Shown piece by piece: positions 50,140-59,150 of a stretch of 64,000 bases of DNA. Position 1 is the stretch's first letter. Every line of letters begins with the position of its first letter. The stretch covers positions 1,302,001 through 1,366,000 of the forward strand of contig NZ_RKHO01000001.1 in NCBI RefSeq assembly GCF_003752505.1, written 5' to 3'. This DNA comes from Nocardioides aurantiacus (GTDB lineage Bacteria > Actinomycetota > Actinomycetes > Propionibacteriales > Nocardioidaceae). A model generated the notes under the pieces. It was not told the origin of the DNA. It was given only the letters and a program-made list of their open reading frames with translations, and ran no database searches. A program made the position numbers and the translations under genes.

Positions 50140-51999
50140 TCAGCGCCGGTAGAGGGCGTCGATGTCGTCGCCGTGCTCGCGCGTGACGACCGCCCGACGC
50201 AGCTTCAGGCTCGGCGTGAGCTGCCCGCCCTCCTCGGTCCAGGTGTCGGGCAGCACCCGGAACGCGCGGATCGACTCGGCGCGCGAGACCGCCTCGTTGG
50301 CGGTGTCCACGCCGCGCTGCAGGTCGGCGAGCAGGTCGGCGTCGTCGAGCAGGTCGGCGACGCGCGAGGTCTTGTCGTGCTGCTCGGCCCAGCCGGGGAG
50401 GGTCTCCTCGTCGAGGGTGACGAGCGCACCGATGAAGGGTCGGCCGTCGCCCACCACGAGGCACTGGTCGACCAGCGGGTGGGCCCGGACGAGGTCCTCC
50501 AGCACGGTGGGGGAGACGTTCTTGCCGCCCGCGGTCACCAGGATCTCCTTCTTGCGACCGGTGATGCGGACGAAGCCCTCGTCGTCGATCTCGCCGATGT
50601 CGCCGGTGTGGAACCAGCCGTGCTCGTCCACGACCGGCTCCGGGGCGCCCTCGGAGCCCTCGGAGCCCTGGGAGCCGGGGTCCTCGCTCTGCCAGTAGCC
50701 GGCGAACACCTGGCCGCCGCGGAAGAGCAGCTCGCCGTCGTCGGCGACCCGCACGCTCGCTCCGGGGAGGGGCCGACCGACGGTGCCGATCTTCTGCGCG
50801 TCGGGGGTGTTGACCGTGAGCGCGGCGGTGGTCTCGGTCAGCCCGTAGCCCTCGAGCACCGTCACGCCGATGCCCCGGTAGAAGTGGCCGAGCCGCTCGC
50901 CCAGGGGTGCCCCGCCGCTCACGGCGTAGGCGCACCGGCCGCCCAGCGCCTCGCGCAGCCGGCCGTAGACGAGCCGGTCGAAGAGCCGGTGACGCAGCCG
51001 GAGCGCCAGCGGCACGCGACCGCCGTCCTGCGCGCGCGACCAGGCGATGGCGGTCTCGGCGGCGCGGTCGAAGATGCCGCCGCGACCGTCCGCGACGGCC
51101 CGCTGCGAGGCGGTGTTGAAGACCTTCTCGAAGACCCGGGGGACCGCCAGCACGAAGCTGGGTCGGAAGGCCCCGAGGTCGTCGACGAGGTGCTTGATGT
51201 CGGCGGAGTGGCCCAGGCGGACCCCGGCGCGGACGCAGCCGACCTGGATCACCCGGGCGAACACGTGCGCCAGCGGCAGGAACAGCAGCGTCGAGGCGGC
51301 CCGGTCGGCCGTGCCGGCCTCGTCGTCGCCCTCGCCCGGGGCCGGGTCGAAGAGGGCGTCGAGCTCGCTGACGGCCACGGTCAGCTCGTGCAGGAAGTTG
51401 CCGTGGGTCAGGCGGCAGCCCTTGGGGCGTCCGGTGGTGCCGGAGGTGTAGATCAGCGTGGCCAGGTCGTCCGGCCCCGCCGTCGTACGCCGCGCCTCGA
51501 GGTCGTCGTCGGGGACGTCCTCGCCCAGCGTGCGCAGCACGCCGACCGCGTCGCCGTCGATGGACCAGAGGTGGTGCAGCCGCGGCAGGTCGCCCCGCAG
51601 CCGGGACACCCGCGACCGGTGCTCGGGGGACTCCACCACCGCGGCGACCGCGCCGGAGTCACGCAGGATCCAGCCCACCTGCTCGTCGCTCGAGGTCTCG
51701 TAGACCGGCACGGTGACGGCGCCGGCGAACCAGATCGCGTAGTCCAGGAGCGTCCACTCGTAGCGGGTGCGGGACAGGAGCACGACCCGGTCGCCCGCCG
51801 TGACCCCGGCCGCGACCAGGCCCTTGGCCACCCCGCGGACCTGGGCCAGGAACTCCGCGGCCGTCACGTCCTGCCAGGCGTCGTCGACCGGGCGCGAGAA
51901 CGCGACCGCGTCGGGACGCTCCTCACCGTTGCGGACGACGTCGTCGGTCAGGTTGCCGACCGGGACCTGGACCTCCAGGGCCGTGGAGTACTCACGCAA
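50140..51999 (-). CDS. fadD: Long-chain acyl-CoA ligase, AMP-binding
   Basis: The 619-residue enzyme activates fatty acids through an acyl-adenylate. The AMP-binding motif is LIYTSGTTGRPKGCRLTHGN; VLEGYGLTETTA and GWFHTGDIGEIDDEGFVRITGRKKEILVTAGGKN are the expected A5 and A7-A8 motifs. The TTG at 51999 has AGAGG 7 nt upstream; a GTG at 52044 lies inside the -10 box and would precede transcription. A small Gly-Ser-Glu repeat (PGSQGSEGSEGAPEP) is inserted before the hinge. Confidence 0.93.
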   Translation of the reverse strand: MREYSTALEVQVPVGNLTDDVVRNGEERPDAVAFSRPVDDAWQDVTAAEFLAQVRGVAKGLVAAGVTAGDRVVLLSRTRYEWTLLDYAIWFAGAVTVPVYETSSDEQVGWILRDSGAVAAVVESPEHRSRVSRLRGDLPRLHHLWSIDGDAVGVLRTLGEDVPDDDLEARRTTAGPDDLATLIYTSGTTGRPKGCRLTHGNFLHELTVAVSELDALFDPAPGEGDDEAGTADRAASTLLFLPLAHVFARVIQVGCVRAGVRLGHSADIKHLVDDLGAFRPSFVLAVPRVFEKVFNTASQRAVADGRGGIFDRAAETAIAWSRAQDGGRVPLALRLRHRLFDRLVYGRLREALGGRCAYAVSGGAPLGERLGHFYRGIGVTVLEGYGLTETTAALTVNTPDAQKIGTVGRPLPGASVRVADDGELLFRGGQVFAGYWQSEDPGSQGSEGSEGAPEPVVDEHGWFHTGDIGEIDDEGFVRITGRKKEILVTAGGKNVSPTVLEDLVRAHPLVDQCLVVGDGRPFIGALVTLDEETLPGWAEQHDKTSRVADLLDDADLLADLQRGVDTANEAVSRAESIRAFRVLPDTWTEEGGQLTPSLKLRRAVVTREHGDDIDALYRR

Positions 52000-52042
52000 C
52001 GCCGGACCTCTTCCTCGATGACTGCTCGACCACGCCGGACGC

Positions 52043-52048
52043 ACGTTA
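52043..52048 (-). promoter_or_regulatory. -10 box of the acyl-CoA ligase gene
   Basis: TAACGT on the minus strand, giving a predicted start near 52036 and a ~36-nt leader with AGAGG. It decides the TTG start at 51999. Confidence 0.45.
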
Positions 52049-52102
52049 CTCGGGGGCGGCGACCGCCCGACGCCAGCGTGCGGGGGCCCCGGGCAGGTCG
52101 GC

Positions 52103-52108
52103 TAGCCT
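52103..52108 (+). promoter_or_regulatory. -10 box of the SRPBCC-ArsA-ROK operon
   Basis: TAGCCT with a ~30-nt leader ending in AGGACGG before the ATG at 52146. Confidence 0.4.
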
Positions 52109-52145
52109 GACGAGCCCGCACCCCCCGAACCACCCAGGACGGACC

Positions 52146-52583
52146 ATGGCCGAGCAGACCACCTCCAGCATCGTCGTCGCGGCCCCGCCCGAGGACGTCA
52201 TGGCCGTCATCGCGGACTTCCCGCACTACCCCGAGTGGGCCCAGGGCATGAAGCGCGCCGAGGTGGTCGAGCGGGGTGCGGACGGCCGCGCCGAGCAGGT
52301 CTTCTTCGAGCTCGACGTCACCCCGATCAAGGACTCCTACACCCTCGCCTACGACTGGCGCGGCGACGAGCAGGTGACCTGGAGGCTCGTCGAGGGCAAG
52401 GTCCTCAAGGCGATGCAGGGCGCCTACGAGCTCCGCCCGGTCCCCGGTGGCACCGAGGTGACCTACCGGCTGGCCGTCGAGCTCAGCATCCCGCTCATCG
52501 GCATGCTCCGGCGCCGGGCCGAGAAGGTCATCATCGACACCGCGCTGAAGGGCCTGAAGAAGCGCGTCGAGTCCCTGGGCTGA
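52146..52583 (+). CDS. SRPBCC/START-like lipid-binding fold protein
   Basis: A 145-residue helix-grip protein (SSIVVAAPPEDVMAVIADFPHYPEWAQGMKRAEVVERG) of the polyketide-cyclase/SRPBCC group, made to hold a hydrophobic ligand in the cavity. The last helix (RAEKVIIDTALKGLKKRVESLG) is typical. It is first in a tight run with the ArsA-like ATPase, a small cysteine protein and two ROK kinases. Ligand unknown. Confidence 0.85.
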   Translation: MAEQTTSSIVVAAPPEDVMAVIADFPHYPEWAQGMKRAEVVERGADGRAEQVFFELDVTPIKDSYTLAYDWRGDEQVTWRLVEGKVLKAMQGAYELRPVPGGTEVTYRLAVELSIPLIGMLRRRAEKVIIDTALKGLKKRVESLG

Positions 52584-52589
52584 CCGCCG

Positions 52590-53774
52590 GTGGACGTGCG
52601 GACCATCCTGTTCACGGGCAAGGGCGGCGTCGGCAAGACCACCTCGGCGGCCGGGACGGCCGTGCTGGCGGCCCGCGCCGGTCACCGCACCCTGGTGGTA
52701 TCCACCGACGCGGCTCACTCGCTGGGTGACGCCTTCGGCGTGCCCGCCGGCGCCGAGCCGGTCGAGGTCGACCCCGGCCTGTGGGTGCAGCAGGTCGACG
52801 CGCAGCGCCGCTTCGAGCGCTCCTGGGCCGAGATCCAGGGCTACCTGCTCTCCGTGCTGGACAGCGCGGGGGTCGACCCGATCACGGCCGAGGAGCTCAC
52901 CGTGCTGCCCGGCGCGGAGGAGGTCCTGGCGCTCCTGGAGCTCCGCAACCAGGTGGTCAGCGGCCGGTGGGACGTGGTCGTGGTCGACTGCGCGCCCACC
53001 GCCGAGACGCTGCGGCTGCTGGCGCTCCCCGAGGCGCTGAGCTGGTACATGACCCGCGTCTTCGGGGTGCAGCGGCGGATGGTGCGGGCGCTGCGGCCCG
53101 TCCTCACCCGGGCCGCCGGGGTGCCGATGCCCGAGGACTCGGTCTTCGAGGCCGTCGAGCGGCTGCACCGCGACCTCGAGCAGGTGCAGCAGCTGCTCTC
53201 GGGCCCGGGCGCCACGGTGCGGCTGGTGCTGACCCCGGAGACGGTCGTGGTGGCCGAGGCCCGTCGCTCGCTGACCACGCTGTCGCTCTACGGCTACCGC
53301 GTCGACGGGGTGCTGGCCAACCGTGTCTTCCCCGACGGCGGCGGCGACAGCTGGCGCGAGGGGTGGGTGGCCTCGCAGCAGCAGGTGCTCGCCGAGGTGC
53401 GGCAGTCCTTCGCCGGGCTGCCGGTGTGGCCCTCGGCGTACTCCGCGGGGGAGCCGGTCGGCGTCGAGGCGCTCGCGGAGTTCGCCCGGGCGGCGTACGA
53501 CGGCCAGGACCCGCTCGCCGAGCCCACCGGTGACGGCCCGATGACCATCAGCCGCACCAGCAGCGGGGCCGAGCTGCGGATCGCGCTGCCGTTCGCGCAG
53601 CGCGACGACGTCGACCTGGCGCGGCACGGCGACGAGCTGGTCGTCACGGTGGGGTCCTACCGCCGCCTGCTCGCGCTGCCGGCGGCGCTGCGGCGGCACC
53701 GTGTCGCCGCCGCGCGCGTGGAGGACGGGGTCCTGCGAGTACGGTTCCGCTTCGAGCAGGAGGAGCAGGTGTGA
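52590..53774 (+). CDS. ArsA/Get3-like ATPase
   Basis: The 394-residue protein has one P-loop (FTGKGGVGKTTSAAGTAVLA, near residues 8-20) and the ArsA signature VVSTDAAHSLGDAFG, with VVVDCAPTAETLRLL as the switch region. The C-terminal ~90 residues form a small all-beta domain (MTISRTSSGAELRIALPFA...) resembling the alpha-crystallin-like domain seen in some bacterial ArsA homologues. There is no arsenite transporter or ars regulator nearby, so a targeting or chaperone role is more likely than arsenic export. Coupled to the next gene by a 4-bp overlap. Confidence 0.85.
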   Translation: MDVRTILFTGKGGVGKTTSAAGTAVLAARAGHRTLVVSTDAAHSLGDAFGVPAGAEPVEVDPGLWVQQVDAQRRFERSWAEIQGYLLSVLDSAGVDPITAEELTVLPGAEEVLALLELRNQVVSGRWDVVVVDCAPTAETLRLLALPEALSWYMTRVFGVQRRMVRALRPVLTRAAGVPMPEDSVFEAVERLHRDLEQVQQLLSGPGATVRLVLTPETVVVAEARRSLTTLSLYGYRVDGVLANRVFPDGGGDSWREGWVASQQQVLAEVRQSFAGLPVWPSAYSAGEPVGVEALAEFARAAYDGQDPLAEPTGDGPMTISRTSSGAELRIALPFAQRDDVDLARHGDELVVTVGSYRRLLALPAALRRHRVAAARVEDGVLRVRFRFEQEEQV

Positions 53775-54232
53775 GCGACGCTGACGAGCCCCCCACCGGC
53801 CCCGGCGACGGCCCGGGCGGGCCCTCCGGGGACCCCGCGGGCGAGCCCGTGGGCAGCGTGGGCGAGGAGGCGGCCAAGCTGTTCGGCGCCCTCTCGGACT
53901 GGGCGCGCGACCAGGGCGCGGACCACCTCGGCGGCCTCGGTGGGGTGGCCGGGATGGGCCAGGGCATCGGCGCGGCCGCCCGCAGCGCCGAGGAGCACCT
54001 CGCGACCGGCGGCGCGGACTGTCGCTGGTGCCCGGTGTGCCAGCTGATCTCGGTGGTGCGGCAGACCAGCCCGGAGGTGCGCAGCCACCTCACGGCCGCT
54101 GCCGGCTCGCTGGTGCAGGCCGCCGCGGCGCTGCTCGCGACACCGCCGCACGGCCAGGGCCAGCAGGTGGAGAAGATCGACCTCGACGACGAGTCGGTGT
54201 GGGACGAGCAGGAGTGGGACGGGGAGCGATGA
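53771..54232 (+). CDS. Conserved actinobacterial protein with Cys motif
   Basis: A 153-residue protein: a Pro/Gly/Asp-rich disordered N-terminus (about 1-35), then helices and the short motif DCRWCPVCQLISVVRQTSPEV, whose three close cysteines could bind a metal. The C-terminus is acidic (KIDLDDESVWDEQEWDGER). It resembles the DUF5304 family of Streptomyces as I recall, which also lies beside a glucokinase gene. The GTG overlaps the ATPase stop; its own stop overlaps glkA. Confidence 0.65.
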   Translation: MSDADEPPTGPGDGPGGPSGDPAGEPVGSVGEEAAKLFGALSDWARDQGADHLGGLGGVAGMGQGIGAAARSAEEHLATGGADCRWCPVCQLISVVRQTSPEVRSHLTAAAGSLVQAAAALLATPPHGQGQQVEKIDLDDESVWDEQEWDGER

Positions 54233-55182
54233 CGCTGACGGTGGGGGTCGACATCGGCGGGACCAAGATCGCCGCCGGCGTCGTCGGCGAGGGTGGTCAG
54301 GTGCTGGCGCGGTCGCGGACGCGGTCGCCGGCGACCGACCCGCCCGAGATCGTGCGGACGATCGGCGAGCTGGTGCGCGGCCTGGTGGCCGGGCTGCCCG
54401 AGGGCTCCGAGGTCGAGGCGGTCGGTGCCTCGGCTGCCGGCTTCGTGGACAAGCAACGCTCGACCCTGGTCTTCGCGCCCAACCTGGCCTGGCGCGACGA
54501 GCCGCTGCGCGACCACCTCGAGCGCGAGCTCGACCTGCCGGTCGTGATCGAGAACGACGCGAACGCCGCGGCCTGGGGCGAGTTCCGCTTCGGCGCGGGC
54601 GAGGACGTCGACAACCTGCTGATGCTCACGATCGGCACCGGCGTGGGCGGCGGTGTCGTCCTCGACGGCGAGCTCGGCCGGGGCGGCTTCGGCATGGGCG
54701 GCGAGGTCGGCCACATCACGATGGTCCCCGACGGGGTCCCGTGCGGCTGCGGCAACCTCGGCTGCCTGGAGTCCTACGGCTCGGGCTCGGCGCTGGTCCG
54801 CACGACCCGGGAGCACGCGGCCACCGACCCCGGCGCGGCCGCGCTGCTGGAGCAGGCGGGCGGCGACGTCGAGAAGATCACCGGCCCCATGGTCACCGCC
54901 GCCGCGGCGGCCGGGGACGCCTTCGCCACCGCCCGCGTGGTCGAGCTGGGCGAGTGGATCGGGCGCGGGGTCGCGACCCTGACCGCCGTGCTCGACCCCA
55001 ACGTGGTCGTCATCGGGGGCGGCGTCAGCGAGGCCGGCGACCTGCTGCTCGACCCGATCCGCGACAGCTTCGCCCGCCACGTCACCGGGCGGGGGCACCG
55101 GCCGCTCGCCGAGGTGCGGGGTGCCCTCCTGGGCAACGCCGGCGGCATCGTCGGGGTCGCCGACCTCGCCCGCCGCCGCTGA
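54229..55182 (+). CDS. glkA: ROK-family glucokinase
   Basis: This 317-residue sugar kinase has ATP-phosphate motif VGVDIGGTKIAAGVV, substrate motif NDANAAAWGEFRFGAG, GTGVGGGVVLDGEL and the ROK zinc site in HITMVPDGVPCGCGNLGCLESYGSG (Cys ligands). It makes glucose-6-phosphate, and in Streptomyces the orthologous glkA also mediates glucose repression. The ATG overlaps the preceding stop. Confidence 0.92.
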   Translation: MTLTVGVDIGGTKIAAGVVGEGGQVLARSRTRSPATDPPEIVRTIGELVRGLVAGLPEGSEVEAVGASAAGFVDKQRSTLVFAPNLAWRDEPLRDHLERELDLPVVIENDANAAAWGEFRFGAGEDVDNLLMLTIGTGVGGGVVLDGELGRGGFGMGGEVGHITMVPDGVPCGCGNLGCLESYGSGSALVRTTREHAATDPGAAALLEQAGGDVEKITGPMVTAAAAAGDAFATARVVELGEWIGRGVATLTAVLDPNVVVIGGGVSEAGDLLLDPIRDSFARHVTGRGHRPLAEVRGALLGNAGGIVGVADLARRR

Positions 55183-56126
55183 TGGCGACCCCTGCCGGCG
55201 GCGTCCCCTCCATCGGGGTCGACATCGGCGGCACCAAGGTGCTCGCCGCCGTCGTTGACGAGGCCGGGAGGGTCGTCGACACCGCGACCACCGCGACCCC
55301 GGGCAAGGGGTCGGGCATCGACGACGCCACCGCCGAGGAGGTCGAGGACGCCCTCGTCTCGGTGATCGGTGCGCTCACGCGGGAGCACGGTCGCTGCACC
55401 GTCGGCGTCGCCGCCGCGGGCTTCGTCGACGCCGTGGGGGAGCGGGTCCGGTTCGCGCCCCACCTGCCCTGGCGCGACGAGCCGCTGGCCCAGCGCCTCA
55501 CCGACCGGCTCGGTCACCGGGTCGTCGGCGAGGTCCACGTCGACAACGACGCCAACGCGGCGCTGTGGGCCGAGGTGCGGTTCGGGGTGGCGGGCGACGC
55601 CGAGCACGTCGTGATGATCACGCTCGGCACCGGCATCGGGGGCGCGCTGCTCCTCGGTGGCGCGCTGCACCGGGGCCGCAACGGCATGGCCGGCGAGCTC
55701 GGTCACATGCAGGTGGTCCCGGACGGCCGGCTCTGCGAGTGCGGCGGCCGGGGCTGCTGGGAGCAGTACTGCTCCGGTCGGGCGCTGGGCCGTGCCGCCG
55801 CCGCGGCCGGCTCGGAGCTGTCGGGCCCGCTGCTCACCGAGGCGGCCCAGTCCGGGGACCCGGCGGCCGTCGCGGCGTACGACGAGGTGGGGCGGTGGCT
55901 GGGCGTCGGAGCCGCCAACGTCGCCGCCGCGGTGGACCCGGAGCTGGTGGTCGTCGGGGGCGGCGTGTCCGCGGCGGGCGAGCTGCTGCTGGCCCCGGCC
56001 CGCCGGGCGCTCGCCGGGAGCCTCGTCGGGGCCGGGCACCGTGACCTGCCCGAGCTGGTCGGGGCCCGGCTGGGTCCGCTCGCCGGGGTCGTCGGCGTGG
56101 CCGACCTCGCCCGCGACATGCTCTGA
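55182..56126 (+). CDS. Second ROK-family sugar kinase, tandem paralogue
   Basis: The 314-residue kinase has the same motifs as its neighbour: VDIGGTKVLAAVVD, NDANAALWAEVRFGVAG, LGTGIGGALLLGGAL and the zinc-site CECGGRGCWEQYCSG. The ATG overlaps the previous stop by one base (TGATG). Both copies keep all catalytic residues, so they probably differ in substrate, for example another hexose or an amino sugar. A recent tandem duplication is less likely because the sequences have diverged widely outside the motifs. Confidence 0.88.
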   Translation: MATPAGGVPSIGVDIGGTKVLAAVVDEAGRVVDTATTATPGKGSGIDDATAEEVEDALVSVIGALTREHGRCTVGVAAAGFVDAVGERVRFAPHLPWRDEPLAQRLTDRLGHRVVGEVHVDNDANAALWAEVRFGVAGDAEHVVMITLGTGIGGALLLGGALHRGRNGMAGELGHMQVVPDGRLCECGGRGCWEQYCSGRALGRAAAAAGSELSGPLLTEAAQSGDPAAVAAYDEVGRWLGVGAANVAAAVDPELVVVGGGVSAAGELLLAPARRALAGSLVGAGHRDLPELVGARLGPLAGVVGVADLARDML

Positions 56127-56150
56127 GGCCGCGGGCCGGCGGGTCGGCGC

Positions 56151-57434
56151 TCAGGCGTCCGCGGCCTGGCGGCGGTAGCCCGGCACGAGCTCCATCGCGA
56201 GCTGCTCGAGGAACAGCCCGACGTCGGTGACGATGCCGCGGGCCTGGGAGGAGCCGCGGTCGGCCAGCTTGGTCACCGTGGCGGGGTTGATGTCGACGCA
56301 CACCAGCGGCACCGAGGCGGGCAGCAGGTTGCCGGTGGCCACCGAGTGCAGCATGGTCGCGACCATCAGGCAGAAGCCGGCGCCGTCGAGCTGGGCCCGC
56401 ATCGCGCGCTGGCCGTCGATGACGTCGGTGTGCACGTCGGGCAGCGGGCCGTCGTCGCGGACCGAGCCGACGAGCACGAACTCCTTGCCGTGGGTGACCA
56501 GCGCGTGCATCACCCCGCTGGTGAGCACGCCCTGCTCGACCGCGGCCCGGATCGAGCCGGCCTTGCGGATCGTGTTGATGGCGCGGATGTGGTGCTCGTG
56601 GCCGTGCTCGACGCCCTGCCCGCGCGCCAGGTCGATGCCCAGCGAGGTGCCGTAGAGCGCGGACTCGATGTCGTGGGTGGCCAGGGCGTTGCCGGCGAAC
56701 AGCACGTCGACGTACCCCGCCTCCACGAGCGCGACCATGGCCGGCGCCGCGCCGGTGTGGACGACGCCGGGGCCACCGACCCACAGCACCTTCTGGCCGG
56801 CCTGCTTGGCCTCGCGCATGCCGTCCGCGACCTGGCGCACCAGCACCGCCTGGGGCTTCTCGCTCGAGACGTCGGACTCCATGAACCCGAACGACCCGCC
56901 GCTGCGCTCGGAGACCGGCACCGTGACTCGGACCCCGGCGGCCCCGCAGACCACCCGCATCCCCGCGCGTACGTCGGCCATGGGGACCGTGCGGACGGCG
57001 ACCTCGCCCGCACCGGCACCGCCGGCGACCTCGGGGCCGCCGTCCAAGACGAGCCCGCAGTCCATCTCGGGGTTCTCCACCGTCCACCAGCGCCCGCCGA
57101 CCCGCACCTGGGTCTCGAGGTTGGTGCTGGAGTAGAAGCCGTCGGGGAAGACGCCGTCCTGCGCGGCGGGGACGACCTCGGCCTCGCCGGGCTCGACCTG
57201 GTTGACGCCGTGGGTCTGCAGCCGCATCAGGATCCGCTGCAGCGTCTCCTCGTCGGCCGCGGACACCTCGAGGCGGGCGTACGACGGGTCGGCGGTGCCG
57301 TGACCGATGTCGAACTGGTGCACCACGTAGTCGCCGCCGTACTCCCCGACGTCGTTGAGCACCCGCGACAACGAGCCCTCGTCGATCAGGTGGCCGGTGA
57401 TCTCGACGCTCTCCTGGTGGGACCGCTGCGACAC
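56151..57434 (-). CDS. TIGR00300 / LOR-SDH-domain protein, ornithine cyclodeaminase-like
   Basis: A 427-residue cytosolic protein. The N-terminal ~130 residues match the LOR/SDH conserved region (VEITGHLIDEGSLSRVLNDV, GADPSYARLEVSA-type). The remainder has a glycine-rich nucleotide loop (KVLWVGGPGVVHTGAAPAMVAL) and the family stretches FAGNALATHDIESALYGTSLG and GHEHHIRAINTIRKAG. Members in archaea and cyanobacteria (AgrE/ArgZ C-terminal part) are linked to ornithine-to-proline conversion. Whether the actinobacterial form has this activity is not known to me. Convergent with the ROK genes. Confidence 0.8.
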   Translation of the reverse strand: MSQRSHQESVEITGHLIDEGSLSRVLNDVGEYGGDYVVHQFDIGHGTADPSYARLEVSAADEETLQRILMRLQTHGVNQVEPGEAEVVPAAQDGVFPDGFYSSTNLETQVRVGGRWWTVENPEMDCGLVLDGGPEVAGGAGAGEVAVRTVPMADVRAGMRVVCGAAGVRVTVPVSERSGGSFGFMESDVSSEKPQAVLVRQVADGMREAKQAGQKVLWVGGPGVVHTGAAPAMVALVEAGYVDVLFAGNALATHDIESALYGTSLGIDLARGQGVEHGHEHHIRAINTIRKAGSIRAAVEQGVLTSGVMHALVTHGKEFVLVGSVRDDGPLPDVHTDVIDGQRAMRAQLDGAGFCLMVATMLHSVATGNLLPASVPLVCVDINPATVTKLADRGSSQARGIVTDVGLFLEQLAMELVPGYRRQAADA

Positions 57435-57512
57435 GGGCGTGCTCCTCGCTGTGGGGGACCGAGCCCGGTCGTGGCCGGGCCCGGTGGGTGCGGTGGTGGC
57501 GGGCGCCGCGCC

Positions 57513-58136
57513 CTAGAGCACCGCGCCGTCGTCGTGGCCGTCGCGCGGACCGGACCGCATCGAGGCGACCAGGAAGACGAAACCGCCGACGAACCAGGCC
57601 ATGAATAGCACGCTCAGCCACTGCGGGAACGAGACCCCGGCGACGATCGCGACGAGGGTCAGCAGAGGCACCCCGAACAGCCCCAGCCACGCCAGCAGCC
57701 GCGGCGGGGTCGCGAGCGCGACCCGGGGCGGCGGGGGCGGCACGAAGTGGTCCTCGGGGTCGTCGCGGGCCTCGCCGTCCTCGGGGCGGCTGCCCGCGTC
57801 GGCCAGCGCGCCGGAGGGGCCGTCGTCGAGGTCGATCCGCTCGGGTCCCCGGCGGGGCGCCGGTCGCGGTGCGGGCGGGGTCTCGGCCGGCCCCGGGTCG
57901 TCGAAGGAGGGGTGGTCGCCGTAGTTGTCGACGATGGCCTGCCACGCCGCGGCCTCGCGGCCCGCGGCGTCCTGGTCGTCGACCGCACCGGGCCCGGGGT
58001 GCGGGGAGGGGGCCGGGGAGTCGTGCTCGGGGGCCCGCTCGGAAGCACGGTCGGAGGGACGGTCGGGGCCCTGGGGCACGTCGGTCGCCGGGTCGGTCTC
58101 GGCCGACCGCTCGTCATCGGCGTCGGAGGGGGTCAC
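57513..58136 (-). CDS. Hypothetical membrane protein with disordered N-terminus
   Basis: The 207-residue protein has ~140 residues of Pro/Asp/Arg-rich disordered sequence and two C-terminal membrane helices (LLAWLGLFGVPLLTLVAIVAG; WLSVLFMAWFVGGFVFLVA), then a short acidic tail. GGAGG lies 7 nt before the GTG at 58136. The plan suggests a tail-anchored protein with a long cytoplasmic arm. No function is assigned. Spacing to the TIGR00300 gene is 78 bp in the same direction. Confidence 0.7.
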   Translation of the reverse strand: MTPSDADDERSAETDPATDVPQGPDRPSDRASERAPEHDSPAPSPHPGPGAVDDQDAAGREAAAWQAIVDNYGDHPSFDDPGPAETPPAPRPAPRRGPERIDLDDGPSGALADAGSRPEDGEARDDPEDHFVPPPPPRVALATPPRLLAWLGLFGVPLLTLVAIVAGVSFPQWLSVLFMAWFVGGFVFLVASMRSGPRDGHDDGAVL

Positions 58137-58293
58137 GACCGCACCTCCGGGACGCCGGTGGGCTCGCTCACGTGTCTACCTCCGCAGGGTCCGGGACGAC
58201 CCCGGGGTGTGGTCCCCATCGTGTCACGCGACCCCGCGGTGGACCAGTGACCGGACGTCGGTCGAGGGTTCGGCCGCGGGGGCACCCATGCCC

Positions 58294-58299
58294 TAGTGT
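58294..58299 (+). promoter_or_regulatory. -10 box of the plsC-macS operon
   Basis: TAGTGT, with a predicted start near 58306 and GGGAGG at 58314-58319. Confidence 0.4.
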
Positions 58300-58329
58300 T
58301 CGAACGTCAGGCAGGGAGGTCGGCTGAAG

Positions 58330-59148
58330 TTGTTCTACTGGTTCTTGCGGTACATCGCCCTCGGGCCGGTGCTGCGCGTGGTGTTCCGGCCGCGGGTCAT
58401 GGGCGGGGAGCACGTCCCCGAGGACGGCCCGGCGATCCTGGCGAGCAACCACGTGTCGTACGCCGACTGGCTCTTCATGCCGCTGACGATCTCGCGCAAG
58501 GTCACCTTCGTGGCCAAGGCGGAGTACTTCAACTCCCCGGGCGTGAAGGGCTGGCTGCAGAAGAAGTTCTTCTCCGGCGCCGGCCAGGTGCCCATCGACC
58601 GCTCGGGCGCCAACGCCGCCGAGGGAGCGCTGCGGACCGCCAAGCGGGTCCTGGCCTCCGGCGAGCTGTTCGGCATCTATCCCGAGGGCACCCGCTCGCA
58701 CGACGGCCGCCTCTACCGCGGCAAGACCGGCGTCGCCCGGCTGGCGCTCGAGACCGGTGTCCCGGTGATCCCGGTCGCCGTCGTGGGCACCGACGTCGTC
58801 GCCCCTCCGGGCAAGAAGTTCGGGCAGTTCACCCGCCCGCACGTGCGCTACGGCCGGCCGCTGGACTTCAGCCGCTACGAGGGCATGGAGAACGACCGCT
58901 ACATCCTGCGGTCGATCACCGACGAGATCATGTACGAGATCATGCGGCTCTCCGGCCAGGAGTACGTCGACGCCTACGCCGCCGTCGCCAAGGAGACCGC
59001 GCGCGCCGAGCGGGCCTCCAAGCGCGAGGCCGCCGAGGCGGCCGAGGCCGCCCGCGACGCCGGGGGCACCGGGCAGGACGGCACCGACGGCTCGGAGATG
59101 ACCCCGCTGCCCGGCGGCCGGACGGAGCCCGACGCGAGGGCCTCCTGA
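58330..59148 (+). CDS. plsC: 1-acylglycerol-3-phosphate acyltransferase
   Basis: A 272-residue membrane-associated enzyme that makes phosphatidate. Motif I is NHVSYADW (His and Asp four residues apart), motif III is IYPEGTRSHDG, and the middle VAKAEYFNSPGVKGWL also fits. The C-terminus is a long Ala/Glu/Lys-rich and Gly-rich tail, probably disordered. The TTG at 58330 lies 10 nt after GGGAGG; an upstream in-frame CTG at 58324 is an alternative. The next gene starts two bases after its stop. Confidence 0.92.
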   Translation: MFYWFLRYIALGPVLRVVFRPRVMGGEHVPEDGPAILASNHVSYADWLFMPLTISRKVTFVAKAEYFNSPGVKGWLQKKFFSGAGQVPIDRSGANAAEGALRTAKRVLASGELFGIYPEGTRSHDGRLYRGKTGVARLALETGVPVIPVAVVGTDVVAPPGKKFGQFTRPHVRYGRPLDFSRYEGMENDRYILRSITDEIMYEIMRLSGQEYVDAYAAVAKETARAERASKREAAEAAEAARDAGGTGQDGTDGSEMTPLPGGRTEPDARAS

Positions 59149-59150
59149 GG

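Noticed and set aside
52590-53774. Arsenite-export ATPase
   Set aside because: No arsB, acr3, arsC or arsR in the neighbourhood; only the general ArsA/Get3 fold is supported.
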